From Streptomyces sp. CB02261 (lineage in GTDB: Bacteria > Actinomycetota > Actinomycetes > Streptomycetales > Streptomycetaceae): 64,000 nucleotides of DNA. The stretch lies in the NCBI RefSeq assembly GCF_001905665.1, contig NZ_LIVX01000012.1, positions 1 through 64,000 on the forward strand, in the 5' to 3' direction. Numbering within the stretch: position 1 is the first letter of the stretch; every line of letters begins with the position of its first letter. The position numbers and the translations under genes were made by a program. Under the pieces are notes generated by a model. That model was not told the origin of the DNA and made no database searches. It saw only the letters and a list, made by a program, of their open reading frames with translations. Below, piece after piece: positions 16,698 to 25,128 of the stretch.

Positions 16698-17234
16698 GTG
16701 GGGGTGACTGAGACGACCCCGTATGACGCCGACCGTGCCCGATTCACCCGCCAGGCGCTGGCCCGCCTCGTTCTGTGTGATCACGCAGCGGATGTTGCGG
16801 ATGGCGCAGCTGGTCTGGTCGCCACCGGCAACGACCCTGATTCCGGTCCCGGGGGCCGGGTAAGCCAGGCATTCCAGCTCATCGAACTCGCGGAGCACGC
16901 GCTGGCCTCGGCCGTGATCTACGAGCGCGAGCGAGGCAGCTCTTGGGCAGAGATCGCTCAGTACCTGGGCATCAGTCCGGCAGAGGCGGAAGAGCGGTTT
17001 GCCGTGAACCTGGACGGCTGGAACACGGCCTTCAACGTCCCCTATCGGCTCGACGACACCGGTCGAAAGCGCATACCGCAGCTGCCCACGGCAGCGTACG
17101 ACCCGGCCTGGGCATGCGACCGGCTCGATACCTGGGCCAGGAACCGGCTCATTCTTGTCAACGACGAGCACCCCGTCAGCTCGGGTCTCGTCAAGGCTGC
17201 GCCGGAGAAGGACTTCCCGTCGGTGACCCCGTAG
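16698..17234 (+). CDS. Conserved-looking hypothetical protein, 178 aa
   Basis: The protein is soluble and mostly helical. The segment SSWAEIAQYLGISPAEAEERF at about residues 80-100 resembles a sigma-factor-like helix-turn-helix, in which an amphipathic helix is followed by AEIAQYLG. A conserved-style W-N-T-AF block follows. GTG at 16698 or GTG at 16704 could start translation; neither has a perfect ribosome site. I do not recognise a function. Confidence 0.65.
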   Translation: MGVTETTPYDADRARFTRQALARLVLCDHAADVADGAAGLVATGNDPDSGPGGRVSQAFQLIELAEHALASAVIYERERGSSWAEIAQYLGISPAEAEERFAVNLDGWNTAFNVPYRLDDTGRKRIPQLPTAAYDPAWACDRLDTWARNRLILVNDEHPVSSGLVKAAPEKDFPSVTP

Positions 17235-17239
17235 CGGTG

Positions 17240-17820
17240 TCTGCTGGAAGGGCGCTCGCCTCGTCGAACAGACAGCGCGCCTGAAGGCAGTGGTGGAGTT
17301 GGCCGAGCAGGAGAAGGTGCCGTAGAGCCTGCATGTGCCAATCCCCGCCTATCCGCCAGCGTCGGTAGCCCGCGCAGCTTGAGCCGCTAAGGGAGGCGAA
17401 GCCCCACGGGTGGTGGCCTACGTGGTGGAGCCGGTTGTTCTTGACCAATCGGCATCCGACGTATCGGCGTTTGCCGGAGGCCCCGGTGATCAGGGGGCAG
17501 ATCCGGCGTACGCCTTCAACCCTCCAGCCGTGGCGAACCAAGTCCGGTCGTGTCGCCGATCTCGCCCAGAATGCGGGCACCGGCCTCGGGACCGACCAGG
17601 GGAAGCCCAGCATGATTGATTGTCGCGTCGCGGTGTGACCGGAAGGCCTCTTTGGTGGCCTGCCCCAGGACAACGACCGCCTCGCAGGCCGCGTCGAGCT
17701 GCAGCAAGAGGGCCAGTGCCCGCCTGCCCATGGCGTCCTCGACAAGCGGCAGCTGCCGTGGGGCTTCCTGGCGGAAGAGCTGCTGCACTCGTTCGGCGGG
17801 CGCCGGCACCTTTCGTTCCC
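17240..17820 (-). pseudogene. IS110-family transposase remnant, multiply frameshifted
   Basis: Three minus-strand frames together rebuild the C-terminal half of an IS110/IS116-type transposase. They are PLVEDAMGRRALALLLQLDA to GARILGEIGD (about 17575-17775), then DRTWFATAGGLKAYAGSAP (about 17515-17575), then TGASGKRRYVGCRLVKNNRL to LGQLHHCLQARCLFDEASAL (about 17240-17490). The helix-hairpin-like segment followed by the Ser-containing SGKRR region is the family hallmark. At least two frameshifts and no N-terminal DEDD domain mean it is inactive. Confidence 0.7.
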
Positions 17821-17932
17821 GTCGGCCGCACACCGTCCCGAACCCCGGGCGGCCCACGCATATCGCCTTCCGGGTTCTGGTCGCATACTCCTGCGCTAGC
17901 CTCGATGCAGCGTCTACGACTTGGAGGCCGCG

Positions 17933-18142
17933 ATGCGGATCGTTTTCGACCCGGCCGAGCAGGAAGCACTGCGGGCCGACGCGCGGGAGATGGCTGACGG
18001 CGACCCGCAGATCGCCTACGTCCTGGAGCGTCTGGCCGGCGAGGGCGTCGACCTGGACCGCGTCACCTCCTGGGAGGACCTGCGCGAGAACCTGGGGCAG
18101 CCTCCGATCGACGACTCTGCTCCCACCACGCACGTCGCCTGA
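17933..18142 (+). CDS. Probable antitoxin, 69 aa
   Basis: A small acidic protein (MRIVFDPAEQEALRADAREM, later EGVDLDRVTSWEDLRENLG) is preceded by TTGGAGG at 5 nt. Its stop overlaps the ATG of the next gene (TGATG), the tight coupling typical of type II toxin-antitoxin operons. The partner downstream looks like a RelE/ParE toxin. No standard DNA-binding domain is obvious, so family assignment rests on context. Confidence 0.6.
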   Translation: MRIVFDPAEQEALRADAREMADGDPQIAYVLERLAGEGVDLDRVTSWEDLRENLGQPPIDDSAPTTHVA

Positions 18143-18393
18143 TGGGGCGCCACGCACCCAAGCGCGCCCGCATCGTCTTCTACGACGTAGCGCAGGACCA
18201 GATCGAGAAAATGACGGAGGCCGAACGCCTCCGGCTCGACCCCGTACTGGTGACCATCTCCAGAAACCCCGAGATCGGCGTGCTGTCGAAGCACGGTGCG
18301 ATCCGAGAGCACCGCGAGGGCGGCGTCCGGATCCTGTACGTGCCAACCGCCTTGGGAACGGTCGTCCTGGTCGCCTACGTCGAGACGGACTGA
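18142..18393 (+). CDS. Probable RelE/ParE-type toxin, 83 aa
   Basis: This small basic protein (ARIVFYDVAQDQIEKMTEAE, then SKHGAIREHREGGVRILYVP and VVLVAYVET) shows the size, beta-rich end and basic centre of RelE/ParE toxins, which block translation or gyrase. It is translationally coupled to the antitoxin by a one-base overlap. Without structure prediction the exact subfamily stays open. Confidence 0.6.
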   Translation: MGRHAPKRARIVFYDVAQDQIEKMTEAERLRLDPVLVTISRNPEIGVLSKHGAIREHREGGVRILYVPTALGTVVLVAYVETD

Positions 18394-18457
18394 CTCCTTC
18401 GACGCCCCGAGCGGCGGCCACAGAAGGAGAAGTTGTCAAGAGTTGTGGATGTCGATC

Positions 18458-18877
18458 TCACCCGTTCTGGGGTGAGCTGATCGCGACAAGTTCGACCTCA
18501 AAACCGTCGGCGTTCTCCAGATAGGCCGCGTAGTGCTGCTTGCCGCCGGCGTGCGGGTGAAGCTCGGTGAACATCAGGCTCCAGCCGTGCTGGGCCGCGT
18601 CGACGGCGAGCTTGTCGACGGTAGTGGCGTCCTCGACGTGGAAGGCCAAGTGGTTCAGCCCGGGTCGACGGCGGTCATATCGGTCGGCGGTAAGCGCCGG
18701 GGACTGTTCGAGGACGAGGTAGGTCGGCCCGAGCAGCCAGCTGCGGCCGGTGTCCCAGCTCTGTGAGACGGCGTAACCCAGCGTCTGAAGCAGCCAGCCA
18801 AGTGAAGCGAGGGCGCGATCGAGATCGGGAACCCAGATCTCGACGTGGTGCAGTGCCCCGTGTGTCGGCCGGTTCAC
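18458..18877 (-). CDS. VOC-family (glyoxalase-like) protein, 139 aa
   Basis: The single VOC domain shows the two beta-alpha-beta-beta-beta units: HHVEIWVPDLDRALASLGWL at the start, RPGLNHLAFHVED in the middle and YLENADGFEVELVA at the end. His and Glu residues in these strands are placed for metal binding. GTG at 18877 overlaps the upstream stop (GTGA), so it is cotranscribed with the 83-aa protein. Such proteins include dioxygenases, isomerases and resistance proteins that sequester antibiotics; substrate unknown. Confidence 0.85.
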   Translation of the reverse strand: MNRPTHGALHHVEIWVPDLDRALASLGWLLQTLGYAVSQSWDTGRSWLLGPTYLVLEQSPALTADRYDRRRPGLNHLAFHVEDATTVDKLAVDAAQHGWSLMFTELHPHAGGKQHYAAYLENADGFEVELVAISSPQNG

Positions 18878-19125
18878 GTGGCCATCGCCTCTTCGCGCTC
18901 GGCCAGGACGCCGTTCTCGACCCTGGCGTGGGAGCGGAGCAGGGCGACGAGGCGGGCTCCGGTGATCGCGCGCCAGCGGTCCTGGGCGTGGATCTCGACG
19001 AGCTGCCGTACGGATCCGGACGTCTGCGTGCCAAGCTCGGCGCGCAGTGCGGCGATCTCCGCCTCGTCGCTCTCGACGTGGATGCGGCACTCACCGCTGC
19101 AGTCGTTGAGGTACACGCGTTCCAT
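18874..19125 (-). CDS. Small hypothetical protein, 83 aa
   Basis: ATG 19125 has an excellent AAGGAGGGA site 8 nt upstream. The product (MERVYLNDCSGECRIHVESD, then IAALRAELGTQTSGSVRQLV) is soluble and helical with two Cys near the N-terminus. It forms a two-gene operon with the VOC protein through a 4-bp overlap. Function unknown. Confidence 0.6.
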   Translation of the reverse strand: MERVYLNDCSGECRIHVESDEAEIAALRAELGTQTSGSVRQLVEIHAQDRWRAITGARLVALLRSHARVENGVLAEREEAMAT

Positions 19126-19169
19126 CAGGGATTCCCTCCTTGGGTGGCTGGCCTGGGCCAAGACATCCA

Positions 19170-19300
19170 CCGACCCTCGCCTCTGCGCGGCCGTCGTCGA
19201 CCGGCTCACCTTCAACGGCACCATCATCGAAACCGGCACCGATTTTTATTGCCTCGCCTCCACCCGAGCCCGAGCCGAGGAGTCGGTCAAAGCCAGCTGA
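19170..19300 (+). pseudogene. IS21-family IstB C-terminal remnant
   Basis: The frame DPRLCAAVVDRLTFNGTIIE, then TGTDFYCLASTRARAEE to the stop matches the C-terminus of IstB helper ATPases. The intact istB at 41864 reads KRLCQAIVDRLTFEAHIIET at the same place. The remainder of the gene is missing, so this is a scar of an earlier IS21-type insertion, different in sequence from the intact element. Confidence 0.75.
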
Positions 19301-19321
19301 CCTCTACTTGTCCGCTTTCAG

Positions 19322-19345
19322 AGTCCGCCGCCCCGGCGGCGGACT
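19322..19345. terminator. Hairpin terminator
   Basis: AGTCCGCCGCC and GGCGGCGGACT (19322-19332, 19335-19345) form an 11-bp stem with a minimal loop, 22 bp after the IstB remnant stop. Confidence 0.55.
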
Positions 19346-19504
19346 GACACCCGCGTGAACGAGGGACTATCTCATCGTTCAGCGTGTGTCGGCGATCACG
19401 TATTTCCCCATGGAGGGCGCCAGTCTCCCCGGGCAGACGTTCGATCCCACAGGTACTTGATTGTGCTCGCTCGCATCTACGGCGGGCGGCGAGGATGATC
19501 TCGA

Positions 19505-20314
19505 TCAGTCCCAGGCGAACGCCGGCTGGTCAACTCGGCCACCTCTGTGCGGTGCGGGAATGTAGCCCTTCGCGCCGTTAGGCAGCTGGGCAACGCATGC
19601 CAGCGAGCAGGCGCTGACCAGCAGAGGAAGCACGTCGGTGGCTACGCGCAGCGAGATCCACACCTGATGAAGTCCGGCCCGCGCGATCGGACGATCGCAG
19701 ACGCTGCAGCTGTGAATGGCGGTGGCGCCCCAACGCCGGGGATCCAGGTTCTCCAGGTCGAGGTCCGCAACGGAGTCCCGGGTTGACTGAAGCCTCGGGA
19801 AGGGTGCTCGCAGCTTCTCGTTGCCAAACAACGCGCGCGTGCTCACTGTGCTACGGGTCAGCATCTGGCATCGGGTGATCTCGTAAGGGAGCCAGTGCAG
19901 TCGGTACGAGGTGTACGGAGTGAATTCTTCCAGGCTAGCCATGGCGCCGATCTCGGGCGGGATCCGGACCAGGTTGCTGCCGTAGAGCACGAGGTGCTTG
20001 ACCGCCGTCAGCGTGGCGATGCTCGGTGGCAGGGTGATGACCTGCCGACGCTCTTCCGGGCTGAGCTCGACTAGGGGACGGAACTCTTCGCGTCCGTCGG
20101 CGGCGGCCTCGTCCACCAGGTCCAGCAGGTGCTGCCAACCCGGGGCGGAGGTGTCTTGCCGTTCGGTGTGAAATCCGACGCGGGCACGCGGGTGCGGCCT
20201 GGACTGGTCGAAGCACCGGCACACCTCCTGGCGAAGCCCCCGTCCCGCCGGGACAGGGTCTGATGTGTCACCCCAGCGGTTCACGCAGTGCCTCGCCTCG
20301 TCCCTGTCCGTCAT
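19505..20314 (-). CDS. Leucine-rich-repeat protein, 269 aa
   Basis: Residues about 85-140 contain LRR units (LPPSIATLTAVKHLVLYGSN, then LVRIPPEIGAMASLEEF), the pattern of bacterial protein-interaction repeats. The C-terminal part has paired cysteines (CSVCDRP, later SACSLACVAQL) that may bind zinc. ATG at 20314 lacks a strong ribosome site. The protein has no signal peptide, so it probably acts in the cytoplasm; partner unknown. Confidence 0.75.
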   Translation of the reverse strand: MTDRDEARHCVNRWGDTSDPVPAGRGLRQEVCRCFDQSRPHPRARVGFHTERQDTSAPGWQHLLDLVDEAAADGREEFRPLVELSPEERRQVITLPPSIATLTAVKHLVLYGSNLVRIPPEIGAMASLEEFTPYTSYRLHWLPYEITRCQMLTRSTVSTRALFGNEKLRAPFPRLQSTRDSVADLDLENLDPRRWGATAIHSCSVCDRPIARAGLHQVWISLRVATDVLPLLVSACSLACVAQLPNGAKGYIPAPHRGGRVDQPAFAWD

Positions 20315-20337
20315 GGCACCAAGATACGGAGGTTGCC

Positions 20338-20712
20338 GTGGCCCCTCCAGCGATCAGGGATGCGAGAGAGACAGGGTCGAACACCTACCTGGGGAAGGTG
20401 ACGCTGCTCATGGGGAATCACGTGGAGTTCAACATGACGGTTTCGGTGCCCGGTGAGCCAATCCGTGGTCAGCCGACTCCAGGTACCGCGCCAGGCGGAG
20501 CAGGCTCCTCCGCGGTGACACGCCGGATGTGGCCTACCCACGAGTCCGGCGTCGGGGAGGACCACTCAACGTCGATCTCAACGCCGTGGAATATGCGGGT
20601 GAGGTCCGCAAGCTGTGTGAAGATCGCCGTCTGTGCCTCCTCAGGGGCCGCATCGGCGGGCATCGGGATCTTGCCGCATCCGCCACCCGAGTCGTCGGCG
20701 ATGAACGTGTAG
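20338..20712 (+). CDS. Uncertain ORF overlapping the minus-strand gene
   Basis: GTG 20338 has a perfect GGAGG at 5 nt, and the first 45 codons (VAPPAIRDARETGSNTYLGK, then MGNHVEFNMTVSVPGEP) look coding. After 20469 the frame runs antisense to the next gene and loses bias. It may be a truncated gene whose end was replaced, or a short real gene with an odd tail. Confidence 0.3.
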   Translation: MAPPAIRDARETGSNTYLGKVTLLMGNHVEFNMTVSVPGEPIRGQPTPGTAPGGAGSSAVTRRMWPTHESGVGEDHSTSISTPWNMRVRSASCVKIAVCASSGAASAGIGILPHPPPESSAMNV

Positions 20713-21272
20713 GGCCACACGTCTTGCCCGGTCAGCAGGATGATCTCGTACGCGCCGTCCGGGTCCTGCTCGTCGTCGTCCTCGTCGGGGTCCGGGTCGC
20801 CGGCGGTTGCGATGAGCTGGTTCAGCTGGGCAAGGTTCACGGAGTCCAGTCGGACCGCGCCTCCGCCCGGGCCGGACAGCTCGACAGCGGCCGGGGCGTC
20901 GAGGCCGTTCAGCTTTGCGCGGCGGTCGATGAGCCGCAGGAGAGTGTCGACGGCGCGAACGTCGACACCCTCACCGATCTGCACGCCGTCCTTGTCGTAG
21001 ATGGGACGCATCTCCGTGGCCTGCGGCCAGACGGCCGCCTGGAGGACGTCCAGGCGCTCGTTCTCCTGCTGCCGGTAGATGCTCGCCTCGGCGGCTTCCT
21101 CGTCGCGGTTCGCCTGAAGCGAGCGAACGAGGTCCTTGCGGGCGGCGCCGGGCGAGGAGTAGCCGAGAGCGAGGACCCGGGCGTCGTCGAACGGTATGCC
21201 CTGGCGGCGGAGGCGGATCAGGCCTGCGCGTCGGCCGGCGGTATCTGCCTGGTGGGCTTTGGATGCTGGCAT
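20469..21272 (-). CDS. Phage small-terminase-like protein, 267 aa
   Basis: The N-terminal 120 residues (GRRAGLIRLRRQGIPFDDAR, GYSSPGAARKDLVRSLQANR, then ENERLDVLQAAVWPQA and VDTLLRLIDRRAKLNGLDAP) resemble actinophage terminase-small-subunit-like or DNA-packaging helix-turn-helix proteins. The C-terminal 100 residues are acidic and of unknown type, perhaps a separate domain (IILLTGQDVWPYTFIADDSG). I use ATG 21272. No other phage packaging genes are nearby, so it may be a regulator on the plasmid. Confidence 0.55.
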   Translation of the reverse strand: MPASKAHQADTAGRRAGLIRLRRQGIPFDDARVLALGYSSPGAARKDLVRSLQANRDEEAAEASIYRQQENERLDVLQAAVWPQATEMRPIYDKDGVQIGEGVDVRAVDTLLRLIDRRAKLNGLDAPAAVELSGPGGGAVRLDSVNLAQLNQLIATAGDPDPDEDDDEQDPDGAYEIILLTGQDVWPYTFIADDSGGGCGKIPMPADAAPEEAQTAIFTQLADLTRIFHGVEIDVEWSSPTPDSWVGHIRRVTAEEPAPPGAVPGVG

Positions 21273-21387
21273 GGCGGTGGGGCTCCCGCGATTGAAGTTG
21301 TCGGTCGGGCCCCGCGCCTTACCTGTGATGATCCCCGATCTGCGGGTTTGTGATCCCCCGGCCGGGTTGGGATGGCATCCTGCCGCG

Positions 21388-22116
21388 ATGAGACATGTGC
21401 GAGGGGTGGGAGCTGCGGCAGCTAGCGCGGCCGTGGTGGCAATGCTGATATCCGGGTGTTCCGGAGGGGGTGACGGGGTGTCGGGCGCCCCGACCGTGGT
21501 GAACGAGACGCCGACCGTCGAGCCGACAGCCGAGGAGACGGAGACGGAGCTGCCGTTCTCGACCGAGGACCCGTACGCCACGGAGGAGCCGGTCTACGCG
21601 TTCGGCCCTGAGGGCGAGATCGACAAGCTCGCGGACGAGAAGGGCTGGGAGTACGACGGGACGTACTCGACGGCGTCGGCCTTCGTGAAGGACATCTGCG
21701 AGTCGCTGCCGATCAGCTCGATTCAGGCGGACTCGCGCCCGGAGTGGCTGGTGGAGTCGGGGAATCTCGAAGGCGATAAGAAGGCGATCTTGCAGGCGGG
21801 GATCCCCAAGCTGTGCCCGAAGTGGGCGACGGCGTTGAAGCAGGCGGTGTCGGGCGACTACGACCAGTGGTACTCGAGCGGGACGTACGTCGTGTCGTCG
21901 AAGCCGGCGGCCGAGGGGCAGGACGAGACGATCCCGCCGGGTACGTACCGGGCGGAGGGGAAGATGGAGAACTGCTATTGGGAGCGCACCAGTGAGGCGG
22001 GGGAGATCATCGACAACAACTTCGCTACCTCGGCGCGGAAAATTACGGTGACGATCCGGTCCTCTGACGGGCAGTTCACGTCTGAGGGCTGTGAGGTGTG
22101 GAAGCCGGTGAAGTAG
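21388..22116 (+). CDS. Secreted lipoprotein, 242 aa
   Basis: The N-terminus is a lipoprotein signal peptide with a hydrophobic core and the lipobox LISGC (Cys about residue 24). A Thr/Glu-rich linker and a folded domain of about 190 residues follow. The C-terminal domain (GTYRAEGKMENCYWERTSEA, then ITVTIRSSDGQFTSEGCEVW) is a beta-rich fold with two Cys that could form a disulfide. It is a single-gene unit ended by a strong hairpin. Possibly a surface or exclusion protein, but that is a guess. Confidence 0.8.
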   Translation: MRHVRGVGAAAASAAVVAMLISGCSGGGDGVSGAPTVVNETPTVEPTAEETETELPFSTEDPYATEEPVYAFGPEGEIDKLADEKGWEYDGTYSTASAFVKDICESLPISSIQADSRPEWLVESGNLEGDKKAILQAGIPKLCPKWATALKQAVSGDYDQWYSSGTYVVSSKPAAEGQDETIPPGTYRAEGKMENCYWERTSEAGEIIDNNFATSARKITVTIRSSDGQFTSEGCEVWKPVK

Positions 22117-22134
22117 GCCTCGCTGGACATGGAG

Positions 22135-22168
22135 CGGCCCCGCCAGACGGGGGAGACTGGCGGGGCCG
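22135..22168 (+). terminator. Hairpin terminator
   Basis: CGGCCCCGCCAG and CTGGCGGGGCCG (22135-22146, 22157-22168) form a perfect 12-bp stem, 18 bp beyond the lipoprotein stop codon. Confidence 0.75.
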
Positions 22169-22324
22169 TGGAGCGAGTGGTCTTCTTTCACAGCGCGGGG
22201 ACACCAGGAAAGAAAGGCGACTTCTGCTACCGGGATTCATGGTGGCAGCCACGGCGGCGTTTGTCTGAGGTGCTATCCCCCGGCGCCCGCATGCCCGTGA
22301 AGGCAAGTCGGAAGTTCAGTCCCT

Positions 22325-24646
22325 TCAGTCGCTGTTCTTGTCCCCGCCCTCGTCCGTGCTGGGCTCGGCCGGGGCGGGGCCGAGGCCGTAGTAGCCGCGG
22401 ACCTCCTTCCCGTCCTTGACCTGGCGGTGGGTCTTGCCGGCCTTGACGAGGGTGCTGAGTGTGTTGCTGAGGGTGGGGCCCTCGAGGCCAGCGAGCGCGC
22501 CGATCTGGTCCTTGTGCGCGTAGACCGTCTCGAGGCCGGCCGGGTCGCCGAGGTCTTCGAGAGCGCGGAGGATCTTCTCCTCGGCGGTCTCGGGCTTCTT
22601 CGGGAGGCCCCATGCGGACGGCGGAAGGCTGGAGCTGAAGTCGCTTCCGTCGTTGCCCGCTTCGCTGGCCTTGCCGTCGTCGATGACAGGGGTGGCGGCG
22701 ATCTCGTGCCGCCGGTCCCAGTCCGGCCAGTCCGCCGGGTATGCGACGGCGGTCGTGTCGACGTACGGGGCGGCGGACTCCAGCACGAAGGTGCGCATCA
22801 TCTCGGCTGCGCCGCCGGGGCCGAGGGTGTAGCCGAGGCCGAAGGTCGACTTGGGGTCCTTCATCGCGACCTTCTCGTCGTAGATGAGGGGTCGTTCGAC
22901 GTCCCAGCAGGCGGGGATGGAGCCGGGGTCGATGCCGTCGAAGCCGGTGGAGGCGAGGTGGGCCTGGTCGCTGTCGGTGCGGAGCATGACGAGCGAGCCG
23001 CCCTGGATGACGTTGGTGCGGATGGCGGTGGATCCGCCGAGCTTGTCGGCGTTCACGGCCTGGTTGACGATCGTGAGGATGATGCCAAGGGAGCGGGCTT
23101 TCGCGGCCAGCGCATCCACGATGATCTTCGCTTCCTTCTTCGTCTCGACCAGCTCGGACAGCGGTACGTGGGCCTCGTCGAGGATGAGGCGGACCCAGGG
23201 CCGGTCGGGGGTGGCGATGAAGTTCTTCATCTTCAGGCGGGCGGACTCGGCGATCCGGTGCTGCATGAGGGCGTAGCCGACCCGGAGCGTGCCCATGACG
23301 CCTTCCTCACCGAGGCCGGAGTAGCAGGCCATGAGCTCGACGTCGGGGTTGGAGGATCCCTTTGGGTCGCCGTAGAGAATGGCGTGGCCGTTGACGTGGT
23401 CGGCGAGGGCGACGATCTGGACGAGGCCGCCCTTGCCGGAGCCGGTGACGCCGGCGATGAACAGGTGCCGGGCGCCGAGGACGGGGTCGGTGAACTGCAG
23501 GCGGGCGGGGAATCCGGAGACGTGTCGTCCGATCTGGACGTAGCCGCCGTCGGAGATCTTCAGGACGTGGGTGCCGGGGAAGGGGGTGCCTTCCTGGAGG
23601 GGGTTGTGCTTCATGAGGCGGATGACGCCGCGTCGGGGGTCGCCGGGGGTGGGGGTGTAGGAGCAGAGGAGGGTGTTGGTGCGCAGGGCGCCGACGATGT
23701 CGTCGTGGGCGGGGGTGATGAGGCGGGGGGTGTGTTCGTCGGCGACAACGACGGCGACTTCGCCGCCGGTGGCGGGGTCTTCCTGGACTTCTTCGAGGTG
23801 GGAGCCCTTCATGACGGTGGTGGCGACGTATTTGGCCCAGGCGCCGGCGAGGGTGGTGGGGTCGAGTTCGGCGGGGGCCTGGTAGTTCACGGTGATGTGG
23901 CGTTCGCCGGCGTGGGCGCCGGGGCGGATGAGGATCCAGTCGGGGTTGACGCGGTAGACGCTGGAGACGGTCTCGGGGGTGACGTTGACGGTGGTGCCGA
24001 CGGGGGCGGTGATGGTGCCGGTCCATCGGTGGGCGGCGACGGTGCGGAGGGTGAGGATCTGCATCTTGTGGGCGCCGGTGGCGGGGTGGGAGATGTGGCG
24101 GCCCCAGTTCTGGACGATCGCTTCGGCCTCGGGGGACATGCCCAGTCGGCTGGTCGACGGGTGCGTAGCGGCGCCTGCAGTTGTGGGATTGCCTGCGGCG
24201 GGGGCGTGGGGGCGGCGGCGTAGGACGGTGCGGAGCTTGAACGGGACGAGGCCGACGGCGGCCCACCAGCCGAGGGAGACGATCCCGGGGATGGACGGCA
24301 GGCCGAGGACGCCGGCCATGAGGGCGTCGGTACCTTCCAGGCCGCCGAGGGTGCCCGCGGCGAGAGCCATGCCGGTGGTCAGGGTGGAGACGAACATCGG
24401 GGAGCGGTGGGCGGCGACGATGTCGTTGCCGGGGATCTGCTCGCGGATCTTGTGGGGGAGACGGCCCATGAAGTTCGTGGCGAGGAACCCGGCTCCGGCG
24501 CCGTAGGCGAGGGTGGCGGTGAATGCGGCGCCGCCGTCGAGGAACGGGGCGGCGATGCCGGTGGCGATGGGGGCGAGGGTGGTGGCGAGGGCGACGGTCC
24601 GCTCGGTCGCGGCGGACCGGAGGGTGGCCGGGGCGGGGGTGGTCAC
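22325..24646 (-). CDS. FtsK/SpoIIIE-like conjugative DNA translocase (TraB type), 773 aa
   Basis: Two to four N-terminal membrane segments (residues about 20-150) precede a P-loop motor with Walker A GVTGSGKGG at about 398-406 and Walker B RLILDEAH at about 484-491. The last 80 residues (EKILRALEDLGDPAGLETVY, then LSNTLSTLVKAGKTHRQVKD) look like a winged helix, the part that recognises plasmid DNA in TraB proteins. TraB alone drives double-stranded DNA transfer between Streptomyces mycelia. GTG 24646 has GGAGA 6 nt upstream. It is the last gene of the conjugation cluster running from about 31.6 kb. Confidence 0.88.
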   Translation of the reverse strand: MTTPAPATLRSAATERTVALATTLAPIATGIAAPFLDGGAAFTATLAYGAGAGFLATNFMGRLPHKIREQIPGNDIVAAHRSPMFVSTLTTGMALAAGTLGGLEGTDALMAGVLGLPSIPGIVSLGWWAAVGLVPFKLRTVLRRRPHAPAAGNPTTAGAATHPSTSRLGMSPEAEAIVQNWGRHISHPATGAHKMQILTLRTVAAHRWTGTITAPVGTTVNVTPETVSSVYRVNPDWILIRPGAHAGERHITVNYQAPAELDPTTLAGAWAKYVATTVMKGSHLEEVQEDPATGGEVAVVVADEHTPRLITPAHDDIVGALRTNTLLCSYTPTPGDPRRGVIRLMKHNPLQEGTPFPGTHVLKISDGGYVQIGRHVSGFPARLQFTDPVLGARHLFIAGVTGSGKGGLVQIVALADHVNGHAILYGDPKGSSNPDVELMACYSGLGEEGVMGTLRVGYALMQHRIAESARLKMKNFIATPDRPWVRLILDEAHVPLSELVETKKEAKIIVDALAAKARSLGIILTIVNQAVNADKLGGSTAIRTNVIQGGSLVMLRTDSDQAHLASTGFDGIDPGSIPACWDVERPLIYDEKVAMKDPKSTFGLGYTLGPGGAAEMMRTFVLESAAPYVDTTAVAYPADWPDWDRRHEIAATPVIDDGKASEAGNDGSDFSSSLPPSAWGLPKKPETAEEKILRALEDLGDPAGLETVYAHKDQIGALAGLEGPTLSNTLSTLVKAGKTHRQVKDGKEVRGYYGLGPAPAEPSTDEGGDKNSD

Positions 24647-24745
24647 GACGGGTCTCCAGCGGGTCGGGGCGGGGGCTGTGAGGGGAAGAGGGGGTTGGGC
24701 CGGCCGGTCGGCGTGACCGGCCCTACGGGGGTGCGGTGCCGGGGG

Positions 24746-25123
24746 TTACTCCTGCCGGAACCAGTCGCGGTGCACTTCGGAGACGTCGACCGTGGCGCGG
24801 GAGACTGCCTCGTCGATTCCGGCGTGCGTCGTGCGGGCCTGCTCGCCGACGGCGTGTGCGGACTTCGCGGTGGTGTCGGCAGACGCGGCGTAGGCGAGGG
24901 TCGCCTCGCTGAGGCCGTGCAGGATCCTCGCCAGTTCCTTCGTCTCACCGACGGTCTCGGAGTCGACGTTCATCGCGCCGATCATCTCGGCGACGCGGGC
25001 GGTGTCCTGTGCGATGACGTCCATGAACTGGGCCCGTACCTGGATCTCGTCGGAGTCGCGGGCGATGTTCTTCTCCAGGCTGGCGATGGCGTGGGTGAGC
25101 CGGGTGTAGGTCAGGTCGGTCAT
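24746..25123 (-). CDS. Helical conjugation-cluster protein, 125 aa
   Basis: The product (MTDLTYTRLTHAIASLEKNI to the end) is almost entirely alpha-helical with heptad-like spacing, so it is a likely coiled coil. ATG 25123 follows GAGGTGA at 6 nt, within the stop region of the gene upstream, indicating translational coupling. Its place between the translocase and the Pro/Ala/Lys-rich protein suggests a transfer accessory; no family recognised. Confidence 0.7.
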   Translation of the reverse strand: MTDLTYTRLTHAIASLEKNIARDSDEIQVRAQFMDVIAQDTARVAEMIGAMNVDSETVGETKELARILHGLSEATLAYAASADTTAKSAHAVGEQARTTHAGIDEAVSRATVDVSEVHRDWFRQE

Positions 25124-25128
25124 GGGGG

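Noticed and set aside
17516..17800. First read as a uracil-DNA-glycosylase-like fragment
   Set aside because: The flanking frames GLKAYAGSAP and TGASGKRRYVGCRLVKNN show that it is part of an IS110 transposase remnant.
22427..24223. 598-codon plus-strand frame rich in Gly/Val/Asp
   Set aside because: It is antisense to the transfer ATPase and mirrors its GC bias; the minus-strand frame has clear Walker motifs.
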